Positions 43,072-52,724 are shown, numbered from the stretch's first letter. The stretch is DNA of 64,000 nt from Mycolicibacterium sp. P1-5 (GCF_008329565.1 NZ_NPKT01000020.1:59511-123510), one strand, 5' to 3'. A program made the numbers and translations. The notes: generated by a model not told the origin, from the letters alone.

Positions 43072-44468
43072 CCGACCCGACACCCGACGAGATCGCCGCA
43101 CTCCTGCAGGTGGAGCACCTGCTCGACCAGCGCTGGCCGGAAACCAAACTCGCGCCCAGCACCGCGCGCATCGAGGCGCTGATGGAGATGCTCGGCTCAC
43201 CGCAGCTGAGCTACCCGAGCATCCACATCGCCGGGACCAACGGCAAGACATCGGTGGCCCGCATCATCGACGCGCTACTGACCGCGTTCAGCCGCCGCAC
43301 CGGGCGGACCACCAGCCCGCACCTGCAGTCTGCGGTCGAGCGCATCGCGATCGACAACGAGCCCATCAGCCCGGCCCGGTACGTCGAGGTCTACCGTGAG
43401 ATCGAGCCGTTCGTGCAACTCGTCGACGCGCAATCGCAGGCCGAAGGCGGCCCCGCGATGAGCAAGTTCGAGGTCCTGACCGCGATGGCGTTCGCCGCGT
43501 TCGCCGATGCGCCCGTCGACATCGCTGTCGTCGAGGTCGGGATGGGCGGGCGCTGGGACGCAACCAACGTCGTCGATGCACCCGTCGCCGTGATCACCCC
43601 GATCGGCATCGACCACGCTGAATACCTCGGTGAGACGATCGGCGAGATCGCCGGTGAGAAGGCCGGCATCATCGGGGCGCCGCGCGGCGAGCTGGTGCAG
43701 ACCGACACCGTCGCCATCATCGGGCGACAAGCTCCCGAAGCGATGGAAGTGCTTCTGGCCCAAACGGTCTCCTCCGACGCCGCGGTGGCGCGCGAGGATT
43801 CCGAATTCGCGATCCTCGGCCGCCAAGTCGCTGTCGGGGGACAGGTGCTGCAGCTGCAAGGCCTCGGCGGGGTGTACTCGGACGTCTTCCTGCCACTGCA
43901 CGGCGAGCATCAGGCCCACAACGCAGTCGTCGCGCTGGCCGCGGTCGAGGCGTTCTTCGGCGCCGGCGCCGACCGCCAGCTCGACGTCGACACGGTGCGG
44001 GCCGGGTTCGCCGCGGCGGCCAGCCCCGGCCGGCTCGAGAGGATGCGCAGCGCGCCGACGGTGTTCCTCGACGCCGCGCACAACCCGGCGGGCGCTGCCG
44101 CCCTGGCGGACGCGCTGACGTCGGAATTCGACTTCCGGTTCCTCGTCGGCGTGCTGTCGCTGATGGGGGACAAGGACGTCACCGGCATCCTCGCCGCGCT
44201 GGAACCGGCTTTCGACGAGGTTGTGGTCACCCACAACGGCTCGCCTCGTGCGCTCGAAGTCGACGCCTTGGCGCTGCGGGCCGAGGAGATTTTCGGGCCG
44301 GACCGGGTGGCACGAGCCGACACGCTGCCCGATGCGATCGAAATCGCCACCGCGCTGGTCGAGGACTCCGCGGCCGAAGACGGGTTCGCTGGGGCCGGGA
44401 TCGTCATCACCGGATCCGTGGTGACCGCAGGCGCGGCGCGCACTTTGTTCGGGAAGGATCCCCAATGA
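43068..44468 (+). CDS. folC: Bifunctional folylpolyglutamate / dihydrofolate synthase
   Basis: FolC adds glutamate to dihydropteroate and folates. The 466-residue Mur-ligase-like protein has the P-loop GTNGKTS at 56-62, GRTTSPHLQSAVERI (folate-binding loop), VEVGMGGRWDATNVV and the ligase-domain signature LDAAHNPAGAAALADAL. It is translationally coupled to valS upstream and to the small membrane protein downstream (both ATGA overlaps). Synteny with Rv2447c supports the call. Confidence 0.96.
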   Translation: MTDPTPDEIAALLQVEHLLDQRWPETKLAPSTARIEALMEMLGSPQLSYPSIHIAGTNGKTSVARIIDALLTAFSRRTGRTTSPHLQSAVERIAIDNEPISPARYVEVYREIEPFVQLVDAQSQAEGGPAMSKFEVLTAMAFAAFADAPVDIAVVEVGMGGRWDATNVVDAPVAVITPIGIDHAEYLGETIGEIAGEKAGIIGAPRGELVQTDTVAIIGRQAPEAMEVLLAQTVSSDAAVAREDSEFAILGRQVAVGGQVLQLQGLGGVYSDVFLPLHGEHQAHNAVVALAAVEAFFGAGADRQLDVDTVRAGFAAAASPGRLERMRSAPTVFLDAAHNPAGAAALADALTSEFDFRFLVGVLSLMGDKDVTGILAALEPAFDEVVVTHNGSPRALEVDALALRAEEIFGPDRVARADTLPDAIEIATALVEDSAAEDGFAGAGIVITGSVVTAGAARTLFGKDPQ

Positions 44469-44857
44469 GCGACACCCCGTCAGCTCCACCCGATCCCTGG
44501 AAAAGCTTCCGCGGCGTCATGGCCGGCACCCTCATTCTCGAGGCGATCGTCGTGCTGCTGGCGTTGCCTGTGGTGAGCATGGTCGGTGGCGGCCTGAGCG
44601 GCTGGTCCACGGCCTACCTCGTGGGATTCGCGGTGTTCCTGGTGCTGCTGGCCGGCCTGCAGGGCAGGCCGTATGCCATCTGGCTGAACCTGGGTGTGCA
44701 GCTCATCCTGCTTGCCGGGTTCGCCGTCTATCCGGCCGTGGGAATGGTCGGAGTGCTGTTCGTTGTGGTGTGGGCGATCCTCGCCTACCTGCGCGCGGAG
44801 GTCCTGCGCAGGCAGCGCCGCGGCCTGTTGCCCGGCCAGCAGCAACCTCCTGACTGA
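44465..44857 (+). CDS. DUF4233-type small membrane protein
   Basis: The 130-residue protein has about four hydrophobic helices (LILEAIVVLLALPVVSMV, TAYLVGFAVFLVLLAGL, IWLNLGVQLILLAGFAVY, VGVLFVVVWAILAYLRAEV) and a short basic C-terminal tail (RRQRRGLLPGQ). It corresponds in position to Rv2446c, a DUF4233 protein of unknown function always found between folC and ndk. ATGA overlap with folC shows co-translation. Conservation of its place suggests a link to folate or nucleotide metabolism, but none is shown. Confidence 0.85.
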   Translation: MSDTPSAPPDPWKSFRGVMAGTLILEAIVVLLALPVVSMVGGGLSGWSTAYLVGFAVFLVLLAGLQGRPYAIWLNLGVQLILLAGFAVYPAVGMVGVLFVVVWAILAYLRAEVLRRQRRGLLPGQQQPPD

Positions 44858-44874
44858 CAGGTACGCTGTGCGCC

Positions 44875-45291
44875 GTGACTGCGACCGAGCGGACCCTGGT
44901 TCTGATCAAGCCCGACGGCGTGCAGCGGCAGGTGGTCGGGGAGATCATCGGCCGAATCGAACGCAAAGGCCTCACCCTCGCTGCGCTGGAGCTCAAGGCA
45001 GTCAGTGACGAGCTGGCTCGCGCGCACTACGCCGAACACGAAGGCAAGCCGTTCTTCGATTCGCTGCTGGAGTTCATCACCTCCGGCAAGGTCGTGGCGG
45101 CGGTCCTGGAAGGCCCTCGCGCGATCGCGGCGTTCCGGCAGCTCGCCGGTGGCACCGACCCCGTCGAGAAGGCCACTCCCGGCACGATCCGCGGGGATTT
45201 CGGCCTGGAAACACAGTTCAATCTGGTGCACGGCTCGGACTCCCCGGAGTCGGCCGAACGCGAGATCAGCCTCTGGTTTCCCGACATCTGA
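44875..45291 (+). CDS. ndk: Nucleoside diphosphate kinase
   Basis: Ndk balances nucleoside triphosphate pools by phosphate transfer through a phospho-histidine. The 138-residue protein shows RTLVLIKPDGVQRQ at the start, KPFFDSLLEFITSG, and the active-site His119 in FNLVHGSDSPESAEREI. The N-terminus has two extra residues (TA) before TERTL compared with M. tuberculosis. GTG 44875 is 18 bp after the membrane-protein gene, so it probably belongs to the valS-folC operon. Confidence 0.97.
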   Translation: MTATERTLVLIKPDGVQRQVVGEIIGRIERKGLTLAALELKAVSDELARAHYAEHEGKPFFDSLLEFITSGKVVAAVLEGPRAIAAFRQLAGGTDPVEKATPGTIRGDFGLETQFNLVHGSDSPESAEREISLWFPDI

Positions 45292-45575
45292 CCGCACTTC
45301 CCGCGCCACTGTCGTCCGAACCGCACCCGCGGTGTGGGATACTGGCTGCGGATGAGCCCCCAAAAGCCCATCCGGATGAAGACTTACGACGTGCGCGACC
45401 ACCATTTGGTGAGGCGCCGACCGTCACAGCCGTCATTCAGCCAGGCACCGAACGTGTTCTTCACGAACGCCTCGGAGCGAGACCATAAAAAGTCCGGGGA
45501 AAGTTACCGGGCACATAGCGGAAGCCCTCGCGTGGCCGCGTCGACAGGACGCGCCCGGGGGCTTGAGGAGAATAC

Positions 45576-48488
45576 GTGGCCAACGATGACCTCTATCAGG
45601 ATCTACCCGAAAACCCCACCCCGTCGCAGTGGGAACCCCCAGCGCCAGCTGCTGGTGACGACCTGCCTGAACGCTTGAGGGTGCATTCCCTGGCACGCGT
45701 GCTCGGCACCACCAGCCGGCGCGTGCTCGACGCCCTCAGCGAGCTCGACGGGCGTACCCGCAGCCCGCACTCCAGCGTTGATCGCACCGATGCGGTGCGG
45801 GTGCGCGACGTCCTGGCGGCCAGCGCCGAGGACACCACCGACGGTCCCGTGGAGGCCGCGCCCGTTGTGGCGGAGGACACCGCGGCACCCGAGGCTGAGG
45901 CGCCCGACGTCACCGAGACGCCCGAAACCGCCGAGGAGCCGGAGTCGCGGCTGATCCTTGAGACCGCCACCTCGGAGAGTTCCGAGATCGTCGAGACCGA
46001 GCAGCCGGCGTACATGCCGCTGTTCGTCGCACCCCAGCCCGTCGAGGCCGAGCGAAAGACCCGCAAGGTCGAGGTCCCGGTCGAAGACGACGACGAGGCC
46101 GAGGACGAGGACGAGGACGACGAGGACGAATCCGGCGGCGAAACTGACAGTGACCAGTCCGAACGTCCGGCTAACCGGCGTCGCCGCCGCGGTCGCCGTG
46201 GCCGCGGCCGTGGCCGTGGCGAGCAGGGCGGTCCCGAGGGTGACGGCGGAGACGACGCCGAGGGCGACGAGACCGCCGAGTCCGGCGACGAGTCCGACAG
46301 CGATGACGACGACAGCGACGACGAGTCGAGCACCGCTGAAGGCGCGACCCGGCGCCGCCGCAGGCGGCGGCGCCGCAAGTCCGGCGGCGGCGGCGATGAT
46401 TCCGAGAACGGGTCGACCGACGACCCGCCGAACACCGTCGTCCACGAGCGTGCCCCGCGAAGCAAGGCCGAACGCGACCCCGATGCGATCCAGGGCATCA
46501 GCGGCTCGACCCGGCTGGAAGCCAAGCGTCAGCGCCGCCGCGACGGTCGCGACGCCGGCCGCCGGCGCCCGCCGATCCTGTCCGAGGCCGAGTTCCTGGC
46601 GCGCCGTGAGGCCGTCGAACGCGTGATGGTGGTGCGCGACAAGGTCCGCACCGAACCGCCGCACGAAGGCGCCCGCTACACCCAGATCGCCGTTATGGAA
46701 GACGGGGTCGTCGTCGAGCACTTCGTGACCTCGGCGGCTTCAGCTTCTCTGGTCGGCAATATCTACCTGGGCATCGTCCAGAACGTGCTGCCCTCGATGG
46801 AGGCGGCGTTCGTCGACATCGGCCGCGGCCGCAACGGTGTGCTCTACGCCGGCGAAGTGAACTGGGAGGCCGCTGGTCTGGGCGGCGCGCAGCGCAAGAT
46901 CGAACAGGCCCTCAAGCCCGGCGACTATGTCGTCGTGCAGGTCAGCAAGGACCCGGTCGGTCACAAGGGTGCGAGGCTGACCACTCAGGTGTCGCTGGCC
47001 GGACGTTATCTGGTCTACGTGCCGGGGGCATCCTCGACCGGCATCAGCCGCAAGCTGCCCGACACCGAACGTCAGCGGCTCAAGGAAATCCTGCGCGACG
47101 TGGTGCCCGACGACGCCGGCGTGATCATCCGGACCGCCTCGGAAGGCGTGAAGGAAGAAGACATCCGCGGCGACGTCGAACGCCTCCAGGAGCGCTGGAA
47201 CAAGGTCGCCGAGGAAGCCGAGCGGGTCAAGGGAAACAAAGCCGGCGCCGCCATCGCGCTCTACGAAGAGCCTGACGTGCTGGTCAAAGTGATCCGCGAC
47301 CTGTTCAACGAAGATTTCTCGGGGCTGATCGTTTCCGGCGACAGCGCCTGGGAGACCATCAATGACTACGTCAATTCCGTTGCGCCCGACCTTGTTTCGA
47401 AGCTGAAGAAGTACGAGCCGGCGGGCGGCTCAGATGGCCCGGATGTGTTCGCCGTGCATCGCATCGACGAGCAGCTGGCCAAGGCCCTGGACCGCAAGGT
47501 GTGGCTGCCCTCGGGCGGCACGCTGGTGATCGATCGCACCGAGGCGATGACGGTCGTCGACGTCAACACCGGCAAGTTCACCGGTGCGGGCGGCAACCTC
47601 GAGCAGACCGTCACCAAGAACAACCTCGAGGCCGCCGAGGAGATCGTGCGCCAGCTGCGGCTGCGCGATATCGGCGGCATCGTGGTCATCGACTTCATCG
47701 ACATGGTTTTGGAGTCCAACCGGGACCTCGTGCTGCGGCGGCTGACCGAAGCGCTGGGCCGCGACCGCACCCGCCATCAGGTGTCGGAGGTGACCTCGCT
47801 GGGCCTGGTCCAGCTGACCCGCAAGAAACTGGGCACCGGGCTGATCGAGGCGTTCTCGACCACCTGTACGCACTGCGCCGGCCGGGGCATCGTGCTGCAC
47901 GCTGATCCCGTCGATACCGCTGCGGGCGCCGGGCGAAAGTCCGAGTCGGGGAGCGGCGGCGGCAGCGGCCGGCGGGGCAAGCGGGGCAAGCGGGGGCGCG
48001 CCGAAGAGGCGCCGGTGGCGAAGGTCCCGGCGCACACCAGTGAGCACCCGATGTTCAAGGCGATGGCGGCTGCCAACGGCAAGCACGAGGATGACGAGGC
48101 CGAAGAGGAGCTGGCCGACGAGCTCGAGCGCGAGACCGAGGCCGAGGACTTTGATGAGTCCGAAACCGATACAGACACCGCCGCGCAGGTCACCGACGAG
48201 GACCTGGACGACGATGACGACGAGGACTCGGACGACGAGGACGAGGACGAGGACGAAATCGACGTCGACCTGGATGAAGACGACGAAGACCTCGACGAGG
48301 ACAATCTGGACGTTGATGACGACGACGAAGAAGACGAGGATTCCGACGACGACCTCGACGACGAGGATGACACCGATTCGGACGAATATGACGATGACCA
48401 GCCCGTCGTGAGCCCGGCACCAGTGGTGTCGGCGGGTAGGCCGCGGCGCCGGTCGGCGGCCCGACCCGCCGGGCCACCCACGTCTTAG
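45576..48488 (+). CDS. rne: Ribonuclease E/G
   Basis: The 970-residue endonuclease processes rRNA and mRNA. The order is an N-terminal disordered region with an acidic block then Arg-rich NRRRRRGRRGRGRGRGEQ, and an S1 RNA-binding domain near 375-450 (GNIYLGIVQNVLPSMEAAFVDIG). The RNase core follows, with the metal site DVNTGKFTG and VVIDFIDM, the zinc-link Cys764 and Cys767 (CTHCAGRG) and a Gly/Arg-rich segment. The end is an extreme Asp/Glu tail of over 100 residues. GTG 45576 follows GAGGAG. A 284-bp leader precedes it, consistent with autoregulation known for RNase E, though I see no defined element. Confidence 0.95.
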   Translation: MANDDLYQDLPENPTPSQWEPPAPAAGDDLPERLRVHSLARVLGTTSRRVLDALSELDGRTRSPHSSVDRTDAVRVRDVLAASAEDTTDGPVEAAPVVAEDTAAPEAEAPDVTETPETAEEPESRLILETATSESSEIVETEQPAYMPLFVAPQPVEAERKTRKVEVPVEDDDEAEDEDEDDEDESGGETDSDQSERPANRRRRRGRRGRGRGRGEQGGPEGDGGDDAEGDETAESGDESDSDDDDSDDESSTAEGATRRRRRRRRRKSGGGGDDSENGSTDDPPNTVVHERAPRSKAERDPDAIQGISGSTRLEAKRQRRRDGRDAGRRRPPILSEAEFLARREAVERVMVVRDKVRTEPPHEGARYTQIAVMEDGVVVEHFVTSAASASLVGNIYLGIVQNVLPSMEAAFVDIGRGRNGVLYAGEVNWEAAGLGGAQRKIEQALKPGDYVVVQVSKDPVGHKGARLTTQVSLAGRYLVYVPGASSTGISRKLPDTERQRLKEILRDVVPDDAGVIIRTASEGVKEEDIRGDVERLQERWNKVAEEAERVKGNKAGAAIALYEEPDVLVKVIRDLFNEDFSGLIVSGDSAWETINDYVNSVAPDLVSKLKKYEPAGGSDGPDVFAVHRIDEQLAKALDRKVWLPSGGTLVIDRTEAMTVVDVNTGKFTGAGGNLEQTVTKNNLEAAEEIVRQLRLRDIGGIVVIDFIDMVLESNRDLVLRRLTEALGRDRTRHQVSEVTSLGLVQLTRKKLGTGLIEAFSTTCTHCAGRGIVLHADPVDTAAGAGRKSESGSGGGSGRRGKRGKRGRAEEAPVAKVPAHTSEHPMFKAMAAANGKHEDDEAEEELADELERETEAEDFDESETDTDTAAQVTDEDLDDDDDEDSDDEDEDEDEIDVDLDEDDEDLDEDNLDVDDDDEEDEDSDDDLDDEDDTDSDEYDDDQPVVSPAPVVSAGRPRRRSAARPAGPPTS

Positions 48489-48646
48489 AGTGGCGGTTTG
48501 ACCCTCCCGGTGCTGGTCACGTACCCTTGACCAGTTGTCGCCAGGCGTCCGTCGCCGGTGGCAGCGGGCTCAAGATCCCGCACCCCAGACCCGCGCACGC
48601 AGCCTCGGTTAGCGCGCGCCCGCAGAGCAAGAGCGAAGGACCCACG

Positions 48647-48970
48647 ATGGCAGCCGACAAGGTCACGTACGCAATCGTCAAGACCGGTGGCAAGCAGTAC
48701 AAGGTTGCCGTCGGAGACATCGTCAAGGTCGAGAAGCTCGAGGTCGAGGCCGGCGGCTCCGTTTCCCTGCCTGTCGCGCTCGTCGTCGACGGCGCCAAGG
48801 TCACCAGCGACGCCAAGGACCTGGAGAAGGTCGCGGTCACCGGTGAGGTGCTCGAGCACACCAAGGGTCCGAAGATCCGCATCCACAAATTCAAGAACAA
48901 GACCGGCTACCACAAGCGGCAGGGTCACCGTCAGCCGTTGACCGTGCTCAAGGTCACCGGAATCAAGTAG
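48647..48970 (+). CDS. rplU: Ribosomal protein L21
   Basis: This 107-residue 50S protein begins TYAIVKTGGKQYKVAVGDIV and ends YHKRQGHRQPLTVLKVTGIK, both diagnostic for L21. ATG 48647 follows GAAGGA; the in-frame sequence upstream is not conserved. It is 158 bp after rne and 19 bp before rpmA, the standard L21-L27 pair assembled into the large subunit together. Confidence 0.97.
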   Translation: MAADKVTYAIVKTGGKQYKVAVGDIVKVEKLEVEAGGSVSLPVALVVDGAKVTSDAKDLEKVAVTGEVLEHTKGPKIRIHKFKNKTGYHKRQGHRQPLTVLKVTGIK

Positions 48971-48989
48971 CTAGAGGGAGCGAACTGAC

Positions 48990-49253
48990 ATGGCACATAA
49001 GAAGGGCGCTTCCAGCTCACGCAACGGTCGCGACTCCAACGCCCAGCGGCTCGGCGTCAAGCGATTCGGCGGCCAGCTCGTCAAGGCCGGCGAGATTCTC
49101 GTCCGCCAGCGCGGCACGCACTTCCATCCCGGCGTGAACGTCGGTCGCGGCGGTGACGACACCCTGTTCGCCACGGCCCCCGGCCTCGTGGAATTCGGCC
49201 AGAAGCGCGGCCGCAAGACCGTCAACATCGTTCGCACCCCGCGACCGGAGTAG
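48990..49253 (+). CDS. rpmA: Ribosomal protein L27
   Basis: The 87-residue protein begins MAHKKGASSSRNGRDSNAQR, the classic L27 N-terminus that reaches toward the peptidyl-transferase centre, without the cleavable extension of Firmicutes. VKAGEILVRQRGTHFHPG and GGDDTLFATAPGLVEF complete the match. AGAGGGAG lies upstream of the ATG. A hairpin follows before obg. Confidence 0.97.
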   Translation: MAHKKGASSSRNGRDSNAQRLGVKRFGGQLVKAGEILVRQRGTHFHPGVNVGRGGDDTLFATAPGLVEFGQKRGRKTVNIVRTPRPE

Positions 49254-49263
49254 GTCTGCATCG

Positions 49264-49319
49264 CGAGTGTGAATCCACTGCGGGGTTGAGACCGATTTCT
49301 CGCAGCACGTTCACATTCG
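49264..49319. terminator. Hairpin between rpmA and obg
   Basis: Outer arms CGAGTGTGAA (49264-49273) and TTCACATTCG (49310-49319) pair with one G-U wobble, and an inner CTGCG/CGCAG pairing extends the stem. It begins 11 bp after rpmA and ends 20 bp before the obg ATG, so it may partly attenuate read-through. The outer arm resembles the hairpins at 8772-8810 and 21583-21644. Confidence 0.5.
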
Positions 49320-49339
49320 ACGATTGAAAGGACTCTCCG

Positions 49340-50794
49340 ATGCCCCGTTTCGTCGACCGCGTCGTCATTCACACCCGCGCGGGCAATGGCGGTCACGGGT
49401 GCGCCTCGGTCCACCGGGAGAAGTTCAAGCCACTCGGCGGTCCCGATGGCGGTAACGGCGGACGGGGCGGCAGTGTCGTCCTCGTCGTCGACCCGCAAGT
49501 TCACACGCTGCTGGACTTCCACTTCCATCCGCATGTCGCGGCGCCGTCCGGCACGCAGGGAATGGGCAACAATCGTGAAGGCGCCAACGGGTCCGATCTC
49601 GAGGTGAAGGTGCCCGACGGCACCGTCGTGCTCGACGCCAATGGCCGTCTGCTCGCCGACCTGGTCGGCGCCGGCACTCGCTTTGTTGCCGCCGAGGGCG
49701 GCCGCGGCGGTCTGGGCAACGCGGCGCTGGCGTCGCGGGCACGCAAGGCCCCCGGGTTCGCGCTGCTCGGCGAGAACGGCGAGGAACGCGAGCTCACCCT
49801 GGAGCTCAAGACCGTCGCCGACGTCGGGTTGATCGGATTCCCATCGGCGGGCAAATCGTCACTGGTGTCGGTGATCTCGGCGGCCAAACCCAAGATCGCG
49901 GACTACCCGTTCACCACGCTCGTGCCCAATCTCGGCGTCGTGTCGGCGGGCGACCACACGTTCACCGTCGCCGACGTCCCGGGACTGATCCCCGGCGCTT
50001 CGGAGGGCCGCGGACTCGGGCTGGATTTCCTCCGGCACATCGAACGCTGCGCTGTGCTGGTACACGTGGTCGACTGCGCCACCTTGGAACCCGGCCGCGA
50101 TCCGATCTCCGACATCGAGGCGCTGGAGGCCGAGTTGTCCGCGTATCGGCCGACCCTGCAAGGCGATACGACGCTTGGCGATCTGGCCGACCGGCCGCGG
50201 GCGGTGGTGCTCAACAAGATCGACGTCCCCGAGGCCCGCGAATTGGCCGACTTCGTGCGCGCTGACATCGAGAAGCGGGGCTGGCCGGTGTTCGAGGTGT
50301 CGACCGCCAGCCGGGAAGGCTTGCGCGAACTGACATTTGCGCTGTGGAACCTGGTGGAGGCCTATCAGGCCGCCCAACCCGAGGTGGTACCGCGCCGCCC
50401 CGTGATCCGGCCGATCCCCGTCGACCAGACCGGATTCACCGTCGAGGCCGACCCGCACAACCCCGGCGGGTTCGTGGTGCGCGGTGTCCGGCCCGAACGC
50501 TGGATCGCTCAAACGAATTTCGACAACGACGAAGCCGTCGGCTACCTCGGTGACCGACTGGCCCGCCTCGGCGTGGAAGACGAGTTGCTGCGACAGGGCG
50601 CCAAATCCGGCTGCGCGGTGACCATCGGCGACATGACGTTCGACTGGGAGCCGCAGACCCCGGCCGGTGTCGACATCACCCCGACCGGCCGCGGCACCGA
50701 TGTGAGGTTGGAGCGCAACGACCGGATCGGTGCCGCCGAGCGCAAACAGGCCCGTCGGCAGCGTCGCGAGCACGAGGACGAGGACGAGAAGTGA
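49340..50794 (+). CDS. obg: Obg/CgtA GTPase, ribosome assembly
   Basis: The 484-residue GTPase acts in late 50S assembly and stress control. The glycine-rich Obg fold spans residues 1-158 (GGPDGGNGGRGG, AEGGRGGLGNAAL). The G domain has the P-loop GFPSAGKSS at 166-174, then DVPGLIPGASEGRG and NKIDVPEA, and an OCT domain follows at about 360-430. The C-terminal tail is charged (AERKQARRQRREHEDEDEK). It sits between rpmA and proB in the conserved order. Confidence 0.97.
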   Translation: MPRFVDRVVIHTRAGNGGHGCASVHREKFKPLGGPDGGNGGRGGSVVLVVDPQVHTLLDFHFHPHVAAPSGTQGMGNNREGANGSDLEVKVPDGTVVLDANGRLLADLVGAGTRFVAAEGGRGGLGNAALASRARKAPGFALLGENGEERELTLELKTVADVGLIGFPSAGKSSLVSVISAAKPKIADYPFTTLVPNLGVVSAGDHTFTVADVPGLIPGASEGRGLGLDFLRHIERCAVLVHVVDCATLEPGRDPISDIEALEAELSAYRPTLQGDTTLGDLADRPRAVVLNKIDVPEARELADFVRADIEKRGWPVFEVSTASREGLRELTFALWNLVEAYQAAQPEVVPRRPVIRPIPVDQTGFTVEADPHNPGGFVVRGVRPERWIAQTNFDNDEAVGYLGDRLARLGVEDELLRQGAKSGCAVTIGDMTFDWEPQTPAGVDITPTGRGTDVRLERNDRIGAAERKQARRQRREHEDEDEK

Positions 50795-51891
50795 GTCAGT
50801 ACCGCGATGCCGTCCGCACCGCGCGCGGCGTCGTCGTCAAGATCGGCACCACCGCACTGACCACGAAATCAGGGTTGTTCGACGCCGGCCGGCTGGCCAA
50901 GCTGGTCGACGCCATCGAGGCGCGGATGAAGGCCGGTTCCGACGTCGTGATCGTGTCCTCGGGTGCAATCGCGGCCGGGATCGAGCCGCTCGGCTTGAGG
51001 CGGCGCCCAACCGATCTGGCGACCAAACAGGCCGCGGCCAGTGTCGGGCAGGTGGCGTTGGTGAACGCGTGGAGTGCGGCCTTCGCCCGCTACGACCGAA
51101 CCGTCGGCCAAGTGCTGCTCACAGCGCACGACATCTCGATGCGGGTGCAGCACACCAACGCTGCGCGCACGCTGAACCGATTGCGGTCGCTGCATGCGGT
51201 GGCGATCGTCAATGAGAACGACACCGTGGCCACCAACGAGATCCGGTTCGGCGACAACGACCGGCTCTCGGCGCTGGTGGCCCATCTCGTCGGCGCCGAC
51301 GCGCTTATCCTGCTGTCCGACATCGACGGCCTGTACGACGCTGACCCGCGCAAGGCCGATGCCCGGTTCATCCCCGAGGTGGCCGGGCCCGACGATCTCG
51401 ACGGGGTGGTGGCCGGCGACGGCAGTCGGCTGGGCACCGGCGGCATGCGCTCGAAGCTGTCCTCGGCGCTGCTGGCCGCCGACGCCGGGGTTCCGGTGCT
51501 GCTGGCAGGTGCGGCCGATGCCTCGGCCGCGCTGGCTGATGCGTCGGTGGGAACGGTGTTCACGCCGCGGCCCGACCGGATGTCGGCGCGCCGGTTCTGG
51601 GTCCGGTACGCCGCTGAAGTTTCGGGCGCCCTGACGCTGGACGCCGGCGCGGTGCGGGCGGTGGTCAAGCAGCGGCGCTCACTGCTGGCGGCGGGGATCA
51701 CCGGAGTATCGGGCCGGTTCTTCGGTGGCGACGTCGTCGAACTGCGTGACCCGGACGGCGAGATGGTCGCCCGCGGAGTAGTGGCCTACGACGCCGCCGA
51801 GCTGACGACCATGATCGGCCGGTCGACGTCGGACCTGCCTGCCGAAATGCGCCGCCCCGCAGTGCATGCCGACGACCTGGTCGCCGTTTAA
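50791..51891 (+). CDS. proB: Glutamate 5-kinase
   Basis: ProB makes gamma-glutamyl phosphate, the first step of proline synthesis. The 366-residue protein has an amino acid kinase domain (GVVVKIGTTALTT, VVIVSSGAIAAGIEPLG, NDTVATNEIRFGDNDRLSALVA, GTGGMRSKLSSALLA) and a C-terminal PUA domain (VSGALTLDAGAVRAV onward). GTG 50791 overlaps the obg stop (GTGA). Its TAA overlaps the convergent sirtuin stop by 4 bases. Confidence 0.96.
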   Translation: MSQYRDAVRTARGVVVKIGTTALTTKSGLFDAGRLAKLVDAIEARMKAGSDVVIVSSGAIAAGIEPLGLRRRPTDLATKQAAASVGQVALVNAWSAAFARYDRTVGQVLLTAHDISMRVQHTNAARTLNRLRSLHAVAIVNENDTVATNEIRFGDNDRLSALVAHLVGADALILLSDIDGLYDADPRKADARFIPEVAGPDDLDGVVAGDGSRLGTGGMRSKLSSALLAADAGVPVLLAGAADASAALADASVGTVFTPRPDRMSARRFWVRYAAEVSGALTLDAGAVRAVVKQRRSLLAAGITGVSGRFFGGDVVELRDPDGEMVARGVVAYDAAELTTMIGRSTSDLPAEMRRPAVHADDLVAV

Positions 51892-52724
51892 CTCGCGGAG
51901 GTCAAGCCGGACAGTTCGCCGGCGAGCAGCGCAAGCATCGGTGAACACCCGCTGTCCACTTTGACCGTCGCGAGGTCGTCACCGCGGGTGATGCCGCGGT
52001 TGATGATCGCGATGGGTATGCCCAGGGCGGCGGCGTGGCGCACGAATCGGTACCCGGAGAACACCGTAAGCGAGGACCCGGCCACGAGCAGCGCATCCGA
52101 CTCATCAACCAGTGAATAGGCTTCAGCGACTACATCTTTGCGGACGTTCTCGCCGAAGTACACGATGTCGGGCTTGAGCACGCCTGCGCACGACGGGCAG
52201 TCGATGAAGCGGAACGATTCGGTGTCGGTGACCATGGCGTCCGCGTCTGGTGCCACGGCGATACCGCCGAGCCGCTCGGCGCGCTCGGCGAATCCCGGGT
52301 TGGCCGCCTCGAGTTCGTCGGCCAGCGCCGCGCGCGACATCGTGTGCCCGCAGTCAAGGCACACCACCTGCGCGTACGTGCCGTGCAGGTTGATGACGTT
52401 GCCGCTGCCGGCCTTAGTGTGCAGCAGGTCTACGTTCTGGGTGATGATGCCGCTGACCACGCCGCTGCGCTCCAGGTGGGCCAGCGCCCGGTGCCCGGCG
52501 TTGGGCAGGGTCTGCGCCATGTGCCGCCAGCCCAGATGGTTGCGCGCCCAGTAACGCTGCCGGAACGCGCGACTCGAGGTGAACTGGCGAATCGTCATCG
52601 GGTTGGCGGGCGGCGAATCGGGGCCGCGGTAGTCGGGTATGCCCGAGTCGGTGGAGATCCCGGCGCCGGTGAGCACGGCGACGCGCCGGCCCGTCAACAG
52701 CGCGACGAGTTCGGGGCTTTCCAC
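51888..52724 (-). CDS. SIR2-family NAD-dependent protein deacylase
   Basis: The 278-residue sirtuin removes acyl groups from lysines using NAD+. The NAD-binding motif GAGISTDSGIPDYRG, TQNVDLLHTKAG, the catalytic His in NLHGTYAQV, zinc cysteines CLDCG and CPSC, and DALLVAGSSLTVFSGYR are visible. Residues between the zinc pairs are longer than in CobB. GTG 52724 follows GGAG by 5 bases; the frame upstream of it overlaps the adjacent small gene and was discarded. It may be co-transcribed with the 83-residue gene upstream. Confidence 0.93.
   Translation of the reverse strand: MESPELVALLTGRRVAVLTGAGISTDSGIPDYRGPDSPPANPMTIRQFTSSRAFRQRYWARNHLGWRHMAQTLPNAGHRALAHLERSGVVSGIITQNVDLLHTKAGSGNVINLHGTYAQVVCLDCGHTMSRAALADELEAANPGFAERAERLGGIAVAPDADAMVTDTESFRFIDCPSCAGVLKPDIVYFGENVRKDVVAEAYSLVDESDALLVAGSSLTVFSGYRFVRHAAALGIPIAIINRGITRGDDLATVKVDSGCSPMLALLAGELSGLTSAS

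Noticed and set aside
40390..43251. 953-codon open frame antisense to valS
   Set aside because: It mirrors valS codons in high-GC DNA, with low-complexity Arg/Val/Gly content and no domain; valS is certain.
45596..46721. Open frames antisense to the start of rne
   Set aside because: Low-complexity Ser/Arg or Val/Gly shadows of the acidic and Arg-rich rne codons.
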